Below are positions 1 to 12,000 of a stretch of DNA of 64,000 nucleotides, piece by piece. A program made the position numbers and the translations under genes. The DNA lies in the NCBI GenBank assembly GCA_038380795.1, contig CM076266.1:8764001-8828000 (forward strand), in the 5' to 3' direction. Each line of letters opens with the position of its first letter. Position 1 is the first letter of the stretch. This stretch comes from Pyrocephalus nanus (lineage: Eukaryota; Chordata; Aves; Passeriformes; Tyrannidae). The notes below the pieces were generated by a model that made no database searches, was not told the origin of the DNA, and saw only the letters and a list, made by a program, of their open reading frames with translations.

Positions 1-1998
1 CAAAAACTATAAAATCTCCCTGACAGAGGCAGAGTGTGCTACTACTTAAAAGGTACCAGGAGCTCCATAATTTTAAAACTTCATAGGTCATCTCAGTTAT
101 TTTATCCTTAGCACCCAGCCCAACTCAAGACCTTCATCACTGTTGATAAGGAATTATTTTTTCTTGTTATTATTGCTACCCACCAAATCTTCATTCCTTT
201 TTCTTCTGCTTAACAAGAGACATTAAGAAGCGTCAACAAGAGACATTTAGAAGATGACTTTGCTCCGAGACACTCAAAGTGACAAAGGAAGAAGATCTTA
301 AAACAGCCATATAGGCACCACAAATTTTTCCTGTCTTTTGGTACCGAGATGCAGGTCCTGGGGAGACTCTACAGATAAGTTTCTCTGTAATGCAGATTGA
401 ATGACACCATACTTTGGACTACTACCCATATTTTGGACAACTGTGACTATCTTTTGTGTTGGTGTTTTAATTTCTGTGGCATGTGCATTTACAAGGAAAA
501 GATGGTATTTGCACACACTTGAAAAACCTAATGTCAGGGAGTGAAGAAAATGTTGAGTAATGACATCTTTTTAAGAGATTGCATCTGATAAACAATGGGA
601 CTTCTGCAGACCATCTGTACCTGGGAGCAGTGTGTACATATGCCTGCAGAGGCAAGAAAAGGTACAATCATGGGCCAGAGAGCCATGACTAGGAAAACAC
701 AAAAAATCTGGTGGAATGTGCAATAAGAAGATAAGGAAGATGGGAAGCTGCAAATGGAGCTAACTGCATTGCAGCAAGTGAGGCAGGTGGTTGGTAACAC
801 AGCATTCATACAAGAGCAGTATTCCTAGACCCTGTTCTTGCTGTTCCCTGAGGATATCAAAGCATTCTCCACTCTGACTTTTTTACTAAGTGACACAGAG
901 TTTTCTGACTTTTGTCCTAAAAATATACATATGTAAAATAAAACACCTTTACAATTTCTTTTATGTTTCCATAAATTCACTGAGGAGGGACTGCATCCCT
1001 AAGCTGGCTTTGCTACCGACAAAAACTGGCTGACTCATGACCTCACAGGTTGCTTCTGTGCTAATGAAAATGACCGAATTAACTGCTAGGGACACCTACA
1101 CCAGTCCTTTTCTGTATGAAACTTACAAAGTTTATCAAGGCTCAAATCCAATCAAAAAGAATTCTGTCATGTTTGGAATAAAGCTTGCTATCACTGTCAC
1201 AGAGAGCGGTGGGATATTTCATCAGCAATGCAATGTGTTGAAACTATGAACAAACATTTGATGTTGTATTTCACAATATCCTGCACCCCATCTGCATTCG
1301 TAAACAGTATTTAAGGAGGCCTGGCTTGCTTATACTGAGACCATGTTATCTGGGGAAAAGCTGGGCTAGTGTTTACTCTTGCTAAGAACTTGTTCCCTTA
1401 TGAAAAGCCTGAAATTTTAAAACTTAAACTCTTCTGAATCATCCAAATCCAAAGAAATCTCAAGAAGTATTTTATTTGTCAGTCAACTTGGCAGTAGTTA
1501 AACAGCATTGAGCTCTCAGTATGAACAGCTGCAAAGCACAGACATCCTCTCCTGACATGGATCCTGGCCATTTGTTTGTTGTGATACGCCAATGTGAGAA
1601 TTCACGAGTTAGGTCTCAATCGAATTTCCACTGAAGGAAATGAAAGCTGGATTTGGCAGACAGAATAACTACTTTTTGTTATTGCTGTTGTCACCTCTGG
1701 ATTTGGAAGGATGCAGTCACTGCACTGAAAAATGGAGAACAGGCCAAGAAATGTGAAGAAGCCTCAGGTGTGGTTTCACTATTCAGGTCCACTCCTTTTA
1801 CTTTACAGCCTTTCTCTCTTTCCACTCTTCATCAGCTGTTGAGGCCTCAATCCTGTTGGCAGCCCACTTGCACTTTTTTGAGCGTATTTTTCACGTCTGT
1901 GTAAACACAAAAGCCTGTACTGATGTGTTCAAGTGTTCAGTCTTCACACTGGTCATGAAGTTTTTGCAATGGGGCAATGTCCATCATATGCCCATCTT
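1..1998. other. Upstream intergenic sequence, no gene recognised
   Basis: AT-rich non-coding sequence upstream of the UBE3C promoter. Only short, unconvincing reading frames occur and no conserved peptide was recognised. An AATAAA lies near 938 without an associated exon that I can identify. Confidence 0.6.
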
Positions 1999-2362
1999 TT
2001 CCTGGAGAAGAGAAGGCTCAGGGGTGAGCTTATCGCTCTCCAAAGTTACCTGGAAGGAGGTTGTAGCCAGGTGGGGGTCGGTCCCTTCTCTCAGGCAACC
2101 AGAGACAGGATGAGAGGACATACACTCAAGCTGTGCCAGGGGATGTTCAGGTCACAAGTTAGGAGGAATTTCTTCACAGAAGGGGTGATTAGACATTGGA
2201 ATGGGCTGCCCAGGGAGATGGTGGAGTCACTGTCCCTGGAGGTGTTTAAGGAAAGACTGGATGTAGTACTCAAGTGCCATGGTCTAGTTCATGAGGTGTT
2301 CAGTCATAGGTTGGACTCGATGGTCTCAGGGGTCTTTCCCAAGCTAATTTTGTGATTCTGTG
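1999..2362 (+). mobile_element. CR1 LINE, 5'-truncated 3' end, sense orientation
   Basis: Typical avian CR1 tail. It carries the C-terminal end of the ORF2 (reverse transcriptase) frame, readable as [19 protein letters not shown] and later [20 protein letters not shown]. This is followed by the 3' segment (ggttggactcgatggtctca) and the terminal ATTCTGTG-type octamer at 2354-2361. The frame is still open over about 100 codons, so this copy is only moderately diverged. It is 5'-truncated and immobile. It ends about 130 bp before the CpG island. Confidence 0.9.
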
Positions 2363-2489
2363 CTTACTCTACGAAATGTATAAATTATAAAACTATATCT
2401 ATATACATAGATATGTGTGTGCGTATGAGTGTAGTAAGCATAATATCACAGCACACCGACACTGAAGAAGGCAGTCCTGGCCAAAGCCG
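2363..2489. other. Short spacer between the CR1 tail and the CpG island
   Basis: AT-rich sequence with a small palindromic run (tatatctatatacatagatat region, 2394-2414). No other feature is seen. Confidence 0.5.
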
Positions 2490-2680
2490 AGCGGGACTCT
2501 CAGCTCAGTTCTCTCCCTCAGCGCGGCCCATCCGGGCAGGACACGGCACAGCAGCCCAGCCCGGCCCCAACCGCCCCTGTACGTCCCCACAAAGCTCCCG
2601 AGGACAGCGGGAACGGGGAAGATCCAGAGGAACACCCGCAGCCGGGACAGCCCGGACCCCGCTGAGGGCTGAGCGGGCCG

Positions 2681-2690
2681 GGGGCGGGGC
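2681..2690 (+). promoter_or_regulatory. GC box (Sp1/KLF-type site)
   Basis: The sequence ggggcggggc is a perfect GC box, about 50 bp upstream of the YY1-type element. A second, weaker GC-rich site (gggcgggcgg) lies at 2921-2930. Binding is inferred from the motif only. Confidence 0.6.
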
Positions 2691-2737
2691 GGCGGGCGCG
2701 GCCGTGTGTCGGGAGCGCGCCCGGCGGGCGGCGGGCG

Positions 2738-2748
2738 GCCGCCATCTT
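2738..2748 (+). promoter_or_regulatory. YY1-type element (GCCGCCATCTT)
   Basis: The sequence is the reverse complement of the AAGATGGCGGC core. In TATA-less vertebrate promoters this motif typically sits at or just downstream of the transcription start. Its position about 50 bp after a perfect GC box and 276 bp before the start codon supports transcription starting near here. Confidence 0.6.
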
Positions 2749-3005
2749 CTCTGCACGGCCGGCGGGAGCGCTCCCAGTGCCCCCTCCTCCGCTCCCTCCT
2801 CCTCCTGCTCCCTCCTCCCACTACGCTCAGCCGCCTCCGCCGGTCAGGAAGGGGGTGGCCGGGATAACGAAGGCCGCGGGGAAGGGGGGGAAGGCAGGGG
2901 ACGGGGGAGCAGCCCCGCGGGGGCGGGCGGGCCGCGGGGCGCCAGCCCGGGGGGTTCGTGCGGCCCCTCCGCTCGGCCCTGCCGGCCGGCCGGGCCCCGC
3001 TCCCC

Positions 3006-3014
3006 ATGGGATAA
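3006..3014 (+). promoter_or_regulatory. Two-codon upstream ORF in the UBE3C leader
   Basis: ATG-GGA-TAA, in frame with the main start and ending 9 nt before it. The uORF start has C at -3 and G at +4, so it is of moderate to weak context; the main start has A at -3. The TAA also fixes the main ATG as the first in-frame start. Whether it affects translation is inference. Confidence 0.6.
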
Positions 3015-3023
3015 GCTGTAAAC

Positions 3024-3089
3024 ATGTTCAGCTTTGAAGGGGATTTCAAAACAAGGCCCAAGGTGTCCCTCGGAGGAGCGAGTAGGAAG
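3024..3089 (+). CDS. UBE3C: UBE3C exon 1, coding part
   Basis: Residues 1-22, beginning MFSFEGDFKTRPKVSLGG. The donor is AAG|GTAAGG and the exon ends in phase 0. The ATG has A at -3 (aaacATGt). An in-frame TAA at 3012-3014 excludes an N-terminal extension. The exon lies inside the CpG island, as expected for a first coding exon of a broadly expressed gene. Confidence 0.97.
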
Positions 3090-6000
3090 GTAAGGAGCGG
3101 CGCCCGCCCGTCTCTGTGTCTGTGTCGGTTCCCTCGCCCCCCGCCCTGTGCTATCGGTGTTTTTACCGTCGGGCCTTCAGCAACGGCAGCGGCGATGACT
3201 AAGGTTTAATAGAGGGGGAAAAAACCCTCCCCTCCCGATGATGTGTTTATCTCCGATCTCCCGGGCTCTGTGTTACATTTTTTTTTTTTTTTGTATAATC
3301 AGGCCACACGCACACACACAAACCATCGCAGGCTTGTTGTGAGTGTGGTGAGAATTGTGGGAAGCGAGGAAATGTCTCCTTGGCTCGTCCCCCCCGCAGG
3401 GCGATCGATCCAGGGTGTCGTGGCCGGTGGCACCTCCCGGTCTCCAGGTCTTCCAGGGGGGCAAGGACTCCTGTCATTTCCCTCCGGAGGGAATGTCTGG
3501 CGCTCAGCCGCCGGGCTGGAGGGATGTGGGACACACACACACACAGCCTCACATAACCCGAGATCCGCTGGAATTGCTGGGGGAGGTTCATCCACGTGAG
3601 CCGGGGCTGCCGGGTTGGTCTCCGTCAAGTTTACGTTCAGTCAGTTTTGTCGTGTGCAGGGTGAGCAGCAGTTAATTGTCAGCTGTACCAGACTATTGGA
3701 TCTCCCGGTATTTATTGATGGAAAAGGAGCGGGATGGTTTATTTGGACCTTGCTGATTGGACAGGGTAGTCATATGTTTAGTCAAGCACTGAAGGGCACA
3801 GGACCGAGGAAGGAGAGGAAGGACTAAGTGTTTTTAGAAGTTGCCTGATCTGTAGGGGTCACTTTAATTCAGTGTGAAAATAAAGATCCCCATGTTGCCA
3901 TTGGAGATGACTGCGCGGGACGGTAATGAGTGTTTTCATTAGTAATTTTGAATTTTAATGGGGTAAAAACAAGTCTTAAATTTTTGTTATTGTGCCCTAT
4001 AGGTGAGTTTGGTTCTTGGAAACTTGACGTTTGGCAGTACGGTGAGGAAGCAGGCTAAAATACTGCATTATGGGATATTAAAATCACAGTGAAGTTTGCA
4101 TTTTGGTATATTGTCTTAACACAAAGAGAATGTGTAACAAAATTGTATTTAAACTGTACAGCTTTTCCTCTGATTCATCTTCTGTTTATCTTATGACATT
4201 TCTGTTCATTAGGCTACATACAGTGGCACTATATTAGTCAAAATGCCATAAATATTCCCCAGCTGAAGTAGGAATTGGCAGAACACACCCTGGTCCTCAG
4301 CTGTACACTTTAGGTACTTTGCAACCTTTGACACCGACTTGCTCATAGCGTTTCTTCCTGAAAACGTTGCTTTCTGCGGAAGTAAACAACTCTCATAACA
4401 TCATCTTTTACACTTATTGATTATGAAAATTCATCAGAATCAAGCCTCTTGTAATTGTATGGGACAAATGGATTAATGTTATAGAGGTATAAATATCCAA
4501 GGGCAAATATTAAAAGGTAAAGGATTGGAAACTGAAATTGGTGCATAACCTTTAATCTTCAATACAGAGGTTGCATTCCATGATCAGATTGATACTGACT
4601 GGTCTGCAGATTTCATGATTTTACATTGGTTGCTGAAGTGCTTGTGCTGCATCAATGCAAATCAGTCACACACAGCTCTGGGCATCATGGTTGTAAGGAC
4701 ATCGTGCCCTTGAAATAGCTGCTTTTTTTCAGAAACTATGTACAGTACTAGTGAAATAATTTATTTAAACAGTACTTAAAATTACTTCTAAAGTGCAGTT
4801 TACCTGAGTTTTTATTAAAACATCCTATGGCAGAGTGTTTATGTGGGTTCCATGAGTTTCTCATTATTTCACATCACAGGCTCCCTGTGATCATGTTTCT
4901 CGTACTATGGGCTTCATTTTCACAGAAGGCCGAATTGTAAAATGTTTCCCTTCAGCTTTTTGTGCACATGCTGAAACCCCCCAGATCTTTGACCAAATCT
5001 CTTCCCCCCTCCCAGGTGGGATATAATTTTAGAGAGATCCAGTTAATAGTTCCAACCCTGCACCTCTGCCAGGCTTTTAGTGGTTAGCTGAATACTTAGT
5101 GCTGCCTGCTGTGATTCCTTTGCTGGAATAAAGCACAACTTGGAAATAATGGCATCTGTATGCAGGCTGGTCAAAGCTGAGGAAAACTCTCTGCCCAATT
5201 TGGGGAAGTTTCCCAAATTGGTTTTGCATTGGTACACCTACATTAGCAAACCCCTCCCAGCACGAAGCAGGGCCACCCCTTTGAGGAGCCAGTCAGTGCT
5301 AAAAGTGCCAGTGGGGTGCGATGTGAATACAACTACACCAAAACAGTGATCAGCAAAACTGAGCATTAGAAGTGTGGCTTTCCTGGTGTAACTTCATCTG
5401 CAAACAGTAACTGTGTTGGTCATGGCTCATACCTGTTAACACCCTGCTGACACTGCCACGTGTGTTTGTGGTGTGTCCTTAGGCCTCACAAGGGGCTGAT
5501 GTCAGTAAATTCTGTCAGTATAGGCACAAGGATAAAAATACAACTGGGGACCTGTGGCACTGTGGCAGTTAGAGAGGTACTGAATCTAGTGTGGCTTCTC
5601 ATCATTAACTTTTATGGCAGTTTTGAATTACGGATCCAGAGCTTCAGGTCTGTTTTCCACTGTTTACATCCTGTATTCATGTGTGTTGTGATGGTCTGAA
5701 TTGTGGATCAATCCACCCAAATGTTTTGCCAAAAAAAGTAGTTTTTAAGTATTGCTTGTTTTTGTTCTAGTCCTGGGTTGAAAATTAATGTTCTCAAAAT
5801 TACTACTATCCTTGTGACTGATTCTTTAAGAATATTATTGTAGCATTATAATATTGCATTGTACATAAATGTGAAAATACAGGTGCTATTGCCAGTATTT
5901 GGGCATTTCCCTCCATACTTATTTTCAAGAATCTGCTGATTCATTTGGACTATTTGAACTGGTGTGTGTATATATATATATATATATGTTTGAGGGTGTA

Positions 6001-9000
6001 GATACAATGTTTTATTTACAATGTGATAAGTTGATTTTAGTGGTTCTTTTATTATTTATTTACTTTCATTTTTAGGGTGGCTTATTGTCATCTTCAAAAC
6101 AAGGTTCTCTGCTTTATGAGGCTCTTCAAACGATAATTTGAGATTTAGGTTCACTGTAACTGGCAAAACATATTGTTTTACTTCTGAAGTCAAGTAGTTC
6201 CCAAAAGTGAATACTATTATTGGAGTTCAATACGGGAATGTCTTGAATTACTAATGGACCTTTTGTACAGGACAGTAATTGGTGCCTAAGAGGCTGTGGC
6301 TGCTGAGTGTCTGTGGTGTGTTAGGCACACAGGGAGCTGTGCCTGAAGAGTTGGCTTGGGGTGCAGTTCAGATTGGACAAACCCAACCCAACTGTGCAGG
6401 GCACTGGAACAGATGGTCCTTCACCTGGGTGGTTCCCGGCCCATCCTTCGTGCCTGGTGTAGTGAACATATTTCTGCAGGGGGAGTGTCACTGTGCCTTC
6501 TGGTGGCAGCTGCCAGGTTTCACTGGTTTTACCATGAACTTGGACTTTTGGTGTCATGGAGCAAAATTGGTTTAACCACTTGATTTGGTACAGTCAGGCC
6601 TACTGTTCCTTTATTAATTTTTTCAGCATTGAGGCAGCAGTCCTTTGGTGCATCCATGCAGGGGGATCCCCAAGGGGTATTCAAGAGGCTCTGTAGTTCC
6701 ACATCATTTGGTTACATTATGAAATGCATTTAATGGCATCTTGTAGGTCTTTAACAGAAAAAATGGTTAAAAGAATATTAATAAGACAAATTTATGGTAT
6801 CACTTGAGATATCTAAACCATACTTTTATAAATTCCAAGACTGTTTAAAATAGAGGATTTTTAAATTATAATACATTATGGGATGATTTAAAAAAACCTC
6901 CTTTTTTCAGAATTTGTAATACAGATGAGTTAGCACTGTCTTGAAAGTGAAACCAACTTCACTGAATTTGGGTTTTTTTATATTTTGGGGTTTCTTTGGT
7001 GAAACACATGGAAGCTCACTAATGAACAAATAGTGATGACTCCATCTGTATTTTAAAATATGAACATTTTTAATAATCATCTTCAATTTACGAAGTTTGT
7101 TTATATTTTATTCTAGTAGCTACTGATGCACTTTCTTAAACTAGTAGCATAACACTAAGCATTAGATTCCTGTGTATTTTTCCCCCGCTCTCAGCTGAAG
7201 TGCAGAGGTACAACTCCAGAAGTACCTTGTTTGCTCTTTGTTGTCTGTATTCTGCATATGAAGTAGCTTCTCATGGAATAAAAATGTTTTAAAACCAGTA
7301 GGCTGTAAGATTGCCAGGGTATGGAGAGATCTGCCAAAGTTGGGATTGCTTATCGTGGTAGATGTCTGTAGGGTATAAACAATAATGGGCAAAGTTAAAA
7401 ACCAGTTTTGTTTCTCTCTTACTGACTGAGGAAAATTGTTAATAATTTCAGGAAGGAAGAATTAGTACTTTGTAATAACTTATTTGACCCTACACCATGT
7501 CACAATGGAACTGAAATGATGCTAGTGATTTATAGTGCAGGAGTTCTAGACTACAGTTACAAATTCACTTATTGTTTTTGAATGGTGGAAAAGAATTGCA
7601 CTGCTTTGCTCCCTAAAACCTTTGCCCCTCAAAGCACATGGCGTAGATCCTTATGCAGGTACCGACCTCATTCTGAGTCAAAACAAGTCAAGAACATGGA
7701 ATTGTCAAAGCCTAAGTCTTGAAACGCTCTTTGAATCTCACATCTGTGCTGTGGTAGTATGAGGAGATCATCCTGTTGTAAAATAATGACTGTGACAGTA
7801 GGAAACTGTATAGTTAATGCATATTAGATTCTTGGGGATTTTTTTCCTTTAATTTTAAATTCTTCTCATTTGAAAGGAAGCTACTAAAGATGCATTTGTA
7901 GTTAGCTGACAGCAGTGATTGTGCTGCTATTTTCAGTTATGTGTTATTTTTTCATATCCAAAACTAAAATTTCTGGTTTTATAAATACATATTTCTCTGC
8001 TCTTTGCTGAGAATATGAAAAGTCGTAGAATGATTTGGGTTGGAAGGGACCTTAAAGATCTCCGAGTTCCAACCCCCTTGTCATGGGCAGGGACACTTCC
8101 CAATAGAAGTCACTCAACCATAACTACATGTTCAATATGCACCTTGAAAACCATAGGAGAGACAAACTGAGTGTAAATGTAAAAACAACTTGTTTGCATT
8201 TCAGTTGGCCTCTGGAGCCTCCAGTCAAGTCCTGGTTCCACTGTGTGTGGTTTTTTAGGTACCACGATAGAAGTGGTTCCAGATCCTCCCGACATCCTAC
8301 AGTAAAATTTCAGCCAAAATGCTGAGATGTTTTCTAGCAAGCACTGGGACAGTTATTCTGGTGATGCCAGGCTGTCCCTGGCCAAATGCCTCCTGCTGGG
8401 TGTAGTTCAAAACATCTTCTTCTGGAAGATGGTCTTCTCTACATATAAACTTATATCTGGTTAATTACCTCATGATTAGGGAGAGTCACAAACCGTTTCA
8501 AAGCAGAATGCTTCAAGCTGCTGAGCATGTTTTACTCAGGCATGTTCGATGGAATTTAAATTGTTGAGGTCCAGTTGAAGACATTGTAAGTCTTCTAAAG
8601 TGCAAATTTCTTTTACTATTCAGAAAAACAAACAGTTGGAGTTTATCTTGTCTAAAATAATTTTGGGAAATAGAAACGTTGTTGAGAAGGTGGGGAACAT
8701 CTCCCGGTGTCCACATTTGTTCTCTACAAATTTGTTTGACTTATTAAATACTTGAGTTGAAAGGAATTTTATTTCATAAATTGCTCAGGTCACTTCATTT
8801 ACTTTGGGAGTTGTTACTTTTTGTTATGTGGTTCAAAATAAATTCACGTTCCTCATTTTGTAGATGAAAACCATACAAGTTTTTATAATTGTCCCCAAAA
8901 ATTAAAAAATCAAGTGCTTATTTGTTTTTCCAAGTAAATTTCATAAAAAGTCATGCCTTGTACTTTGCATGATCTATTGTAATGTTAAATAGAAAGCATT

Positions 9001-12000
9001 CTCAACTAATTAACTAAAATAAATTCTGATTGTTACAAGTAAATATCAATGCTTATTAATAATATCTATTTTTGCTTCAGTGTGTTATTGTAATTTTTTT
9101 TTAAATGTGTTCAGTGTGTAGCCAGTACCTGAAAATAATTATTCAGTTTCGTCTTTGTATTTGGCATATTTAGGTTTTAAATTTATTTCCTTGGAGCTGT
9201 TTATTTGCTTGATTAACATGGCTGTCCAGGATTGTTCAATTTCAGATTTTAAAAGAGTAAACAAATGCCAGAACTATTTGAAAAGATTTAATTATGTGTA
9301 CATTTTGTTTTTCCGAATCTGTACTTTAAGCCAAGAGGGCTGAAAGTTTATCCCTTTCAAGGCAAAGTGCTAAAATGCAGGACAAAAAGAATAATTGGTA
9401 TATTTGTGCGCCTTACTCAGTCTTTGTCTAGGATATGTAAAAACTTAAGAGTTCTGTAAATGTGTTTTTTCAAACAAGGAGTGTGTTTCAGCAAAACAAG
9501 GACAAGAAAACAGTTTTAGTTCAATTTTTTTTTTCATTATGGATTTAATTGTTGTTTCTGTAGCACCGACATTGACATTGTTACATATGTGATTGTTCTC
9601 ATCAGCTGCTCTGTTACAGCAGTGGTGCCACTCTGAACTTTGTGGTGATGAATAGTAGGGTACATAACCGTTCTGTCCTGATGTGCAAAGTAACATTTCA
9701 AATGTTACTTTAAATTTCTTTGGTGGTAGTCACAAGTTTTCCTGTTCTGTATACTGTCCTCCATCCGCTTCCTTGTTTTCACCTCTTTTCCCCTTCTGTC
9801 TTAACCTTTGAGTCATCATCTATAGTCCCACATTGTGTTTTGCTGTCACATACTTTTTCTCTGCTTTTTTGTTTCTTTGTGTGATGCCTCACATATTTGG
9901 TGTAGAAAATTTCTCAGATTGCACTTTTCATGGTCCTGCACCTTGTGTGGGAGTGTCTGAGGTTGGTTGTCTTTACCAGTATCTTCTGTTGGACAAAGCA
10001 GCAAGTGGGAAAGGAACTGCTAGAAATGCACTAAACGCTGCCTGAAAGTCACCAGCAGTGTATTCCCTGCTCTGCACTGGGGAGGACACTCTCCTGAAGG
10101 AAGAAGTGTCAGGACTGTGTGGCTTTTCACTCCTTTTGAATTAAGGTTGAAGGAGTCAAGACAGGCTCATGCTTCGTTTACGCTAAATTGTCAGCATGCC
10201 TACCTTGATAGGTAGATACCTGATGTAGACTCCAAACCTGATGTAGACTCCAAACCTGATGTAGACTCCAAACCTGATGTAGACTCCAAACCTGATGTAG
10301 ACTCCAAACCTGATGTAGACTCCAAACCTGATGTAGACTCCAAACCTGATGTAGACTCCAAACCTGATGTAGACTCCAAACCTGATGTAGACTCCAAACC
10401 TGATGTAGACTCCAAACCTGATGTAGACTCCAAACCTGATGTAGACTCCAAACCTGATGTAGACTCCAAACCTGATGTAGACTCCAAACCTGATGTAGAC
10501 TCCAAACCTGATGTAGACTCCAAACCTGATGTAGACTCCAAACCTGATGTAGACTCCAAACCTGATGTAGACTCCAAACCTGATGTAGACTCCAAACCTG
10601 ATGTAGACTCCAAACCTGATGTAGACTCCAAACCTGATGTAGACTCCAAACCTGATGTAGACTCCAAACCTGATGTAGACTCCAAACCTGATGTAGACTC
10701 CAAACCTGATGTAGACTCCAAACCTGATGTAGACTCCAAACCTGATGTAGACTCCAAACCTGATGTAGACTCCAAACCTGATGTAGACTCCAAACCTGAT
10801 GTAGACTCCAAACCTGATGTAGACTCCAAACCTGATGTAGACTCCGTGCCTGTCATCTGCCGGTCTGGCATGTGAAGAAAGAAGATGGCATGACCACCAC
10901 AGGAGCGAAGCAAAGCAGGTGGGGAGTAGGAGTGAGCTGGGTGTGATCTTTGGGGCTTGTGCCAGACCATCTCCTTCCATGAGGAGCTCTGGCTGTTGAC
11001 AGGCAGGAAGAGGTGCTGGAGCAGTGGCTGTAGCCGGAAGCAGTCAGTGACTGGTCAGTGACCGGTCAGTGACTGCTCGGGTGGGAGTTGTCAAACGTGC
11101 ACCACTCACCCTAACGCTGTTGTCATTCACAACCAGAGCATTCACAGAGCAGCGACTGAGTTTGGCTCTTTTCCACAGTGCTAGTTATTAAGGAGGAATT
11201 GAGGGAGGATTTCAGAGCAGATTGTGCAGAAGAAATAATTTTGTTAGAATGCCCCTTGTAGGTGAAGAAGATTGTTTCATAGTTCTTCTCATCTCTTTCC
11301 CACAGCAGCTTTATTTTCTGTTGCACGTTAATTTCCAAGAGACACTGTATTTCAGTTTGGTTTAATAACTCCAAAGGAGATATATTTCTCTTGGATTTCA
11401 TTTAAATATAATCTTTATCCATAGTTACAATATATGTGTGTCTTGTGATCAAGAACAACAGCATTATTTGACCCATAATAGTTCTTTAAAGGTGTGATTT
11501 ACTTACCTGAATATTTTATTGTCTTTGGACAGTTCCTGTATTGCATTTAATTTATACTTTAACAACTTGATGTTCTTCTTTACAAGTACTCAAAGCAATA
11601 TGGGACTGACTGAAAACTTGAACTTTTGCTGTTTTTAGGAGTGGATTGTTTTAAAGAGTGCTTTTTTCAAAGAGACCCAGTTCCTGATCAGTGCAAAGCT
11701 GGTGATGCACTTAGTGAGGATATCCTGCCCTGTTATATTTCCCTTGTTCTTCAAATTCTTTAAAATTATTTGTTTCTGATAAGCCCTCTGGCCACTTATT
11801 TTCCTTTATCTACCAGTCACTTGCATTTCCTGGGTTATTCTCTTCTCCACTTACGTGCAGGAATTTGTCTTGCTTTCTCTGTGTGCTGTTCTGCTTTTTC
11901 TTTCAGTTCTCTCTTTACCTCGTGCTGCTGCAGAAGGGTCACTTCTGAATAGGGACACTTTACTAACGACTTTATTGCCTTGGGTATCAGCTGTTGAGAA

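Larger units (their letters stand above)
2490..3180 (+). promoter_or_regulatory. UBE3C: CpG island with UBE3C promoter and 5' leader
   Basis: GC content and CpG density rise abruptly at about 2490 and fall after about 3180, in contrast to AT-rich flanks. The block spans the start codon at 3024 and the exon 1 donor. There is no clear TATA box close upstream, but there are GC boxes and a YY1-type element, as expected for a TATA-less housekeeping promoter. The start of transcription is inferred to be near 2700-2750, giving a leader of roughly 280-320 nt. Confidence 0.85.

Noticed and set aside
1933..2355. Plus-strand frame of 140 codons upstream of UBE3C.
   Set aside because: Most of it is the C-terminal remnant of CR1 LINE ORF2; annotated as a mobile element, not a gene.
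2399..3061. Long overlapping open frames on both strands (about 200-220 codons) across the CpG island.
   Set aside because: GC-rich sequence lacks stop codons by composition. The peptides are Pro/Ala/Gly/Arg-rich low-complexity and unlike any known protein, and the region is the promoter and leader of UBE3C.
10183..10980. Minus-strand open frame of 265 codons with a GVYIRF hexapeptide repeat, superficially like an RFamide neuropeptide precursor (RF followed by G).
   Set aside because: It is the 18-bp minisatellite read in a frame without stops; all three minus frames are open there. There are no dibasic cleavage sites between units and no convincing signal peptide, and it lies antisense in an intron.
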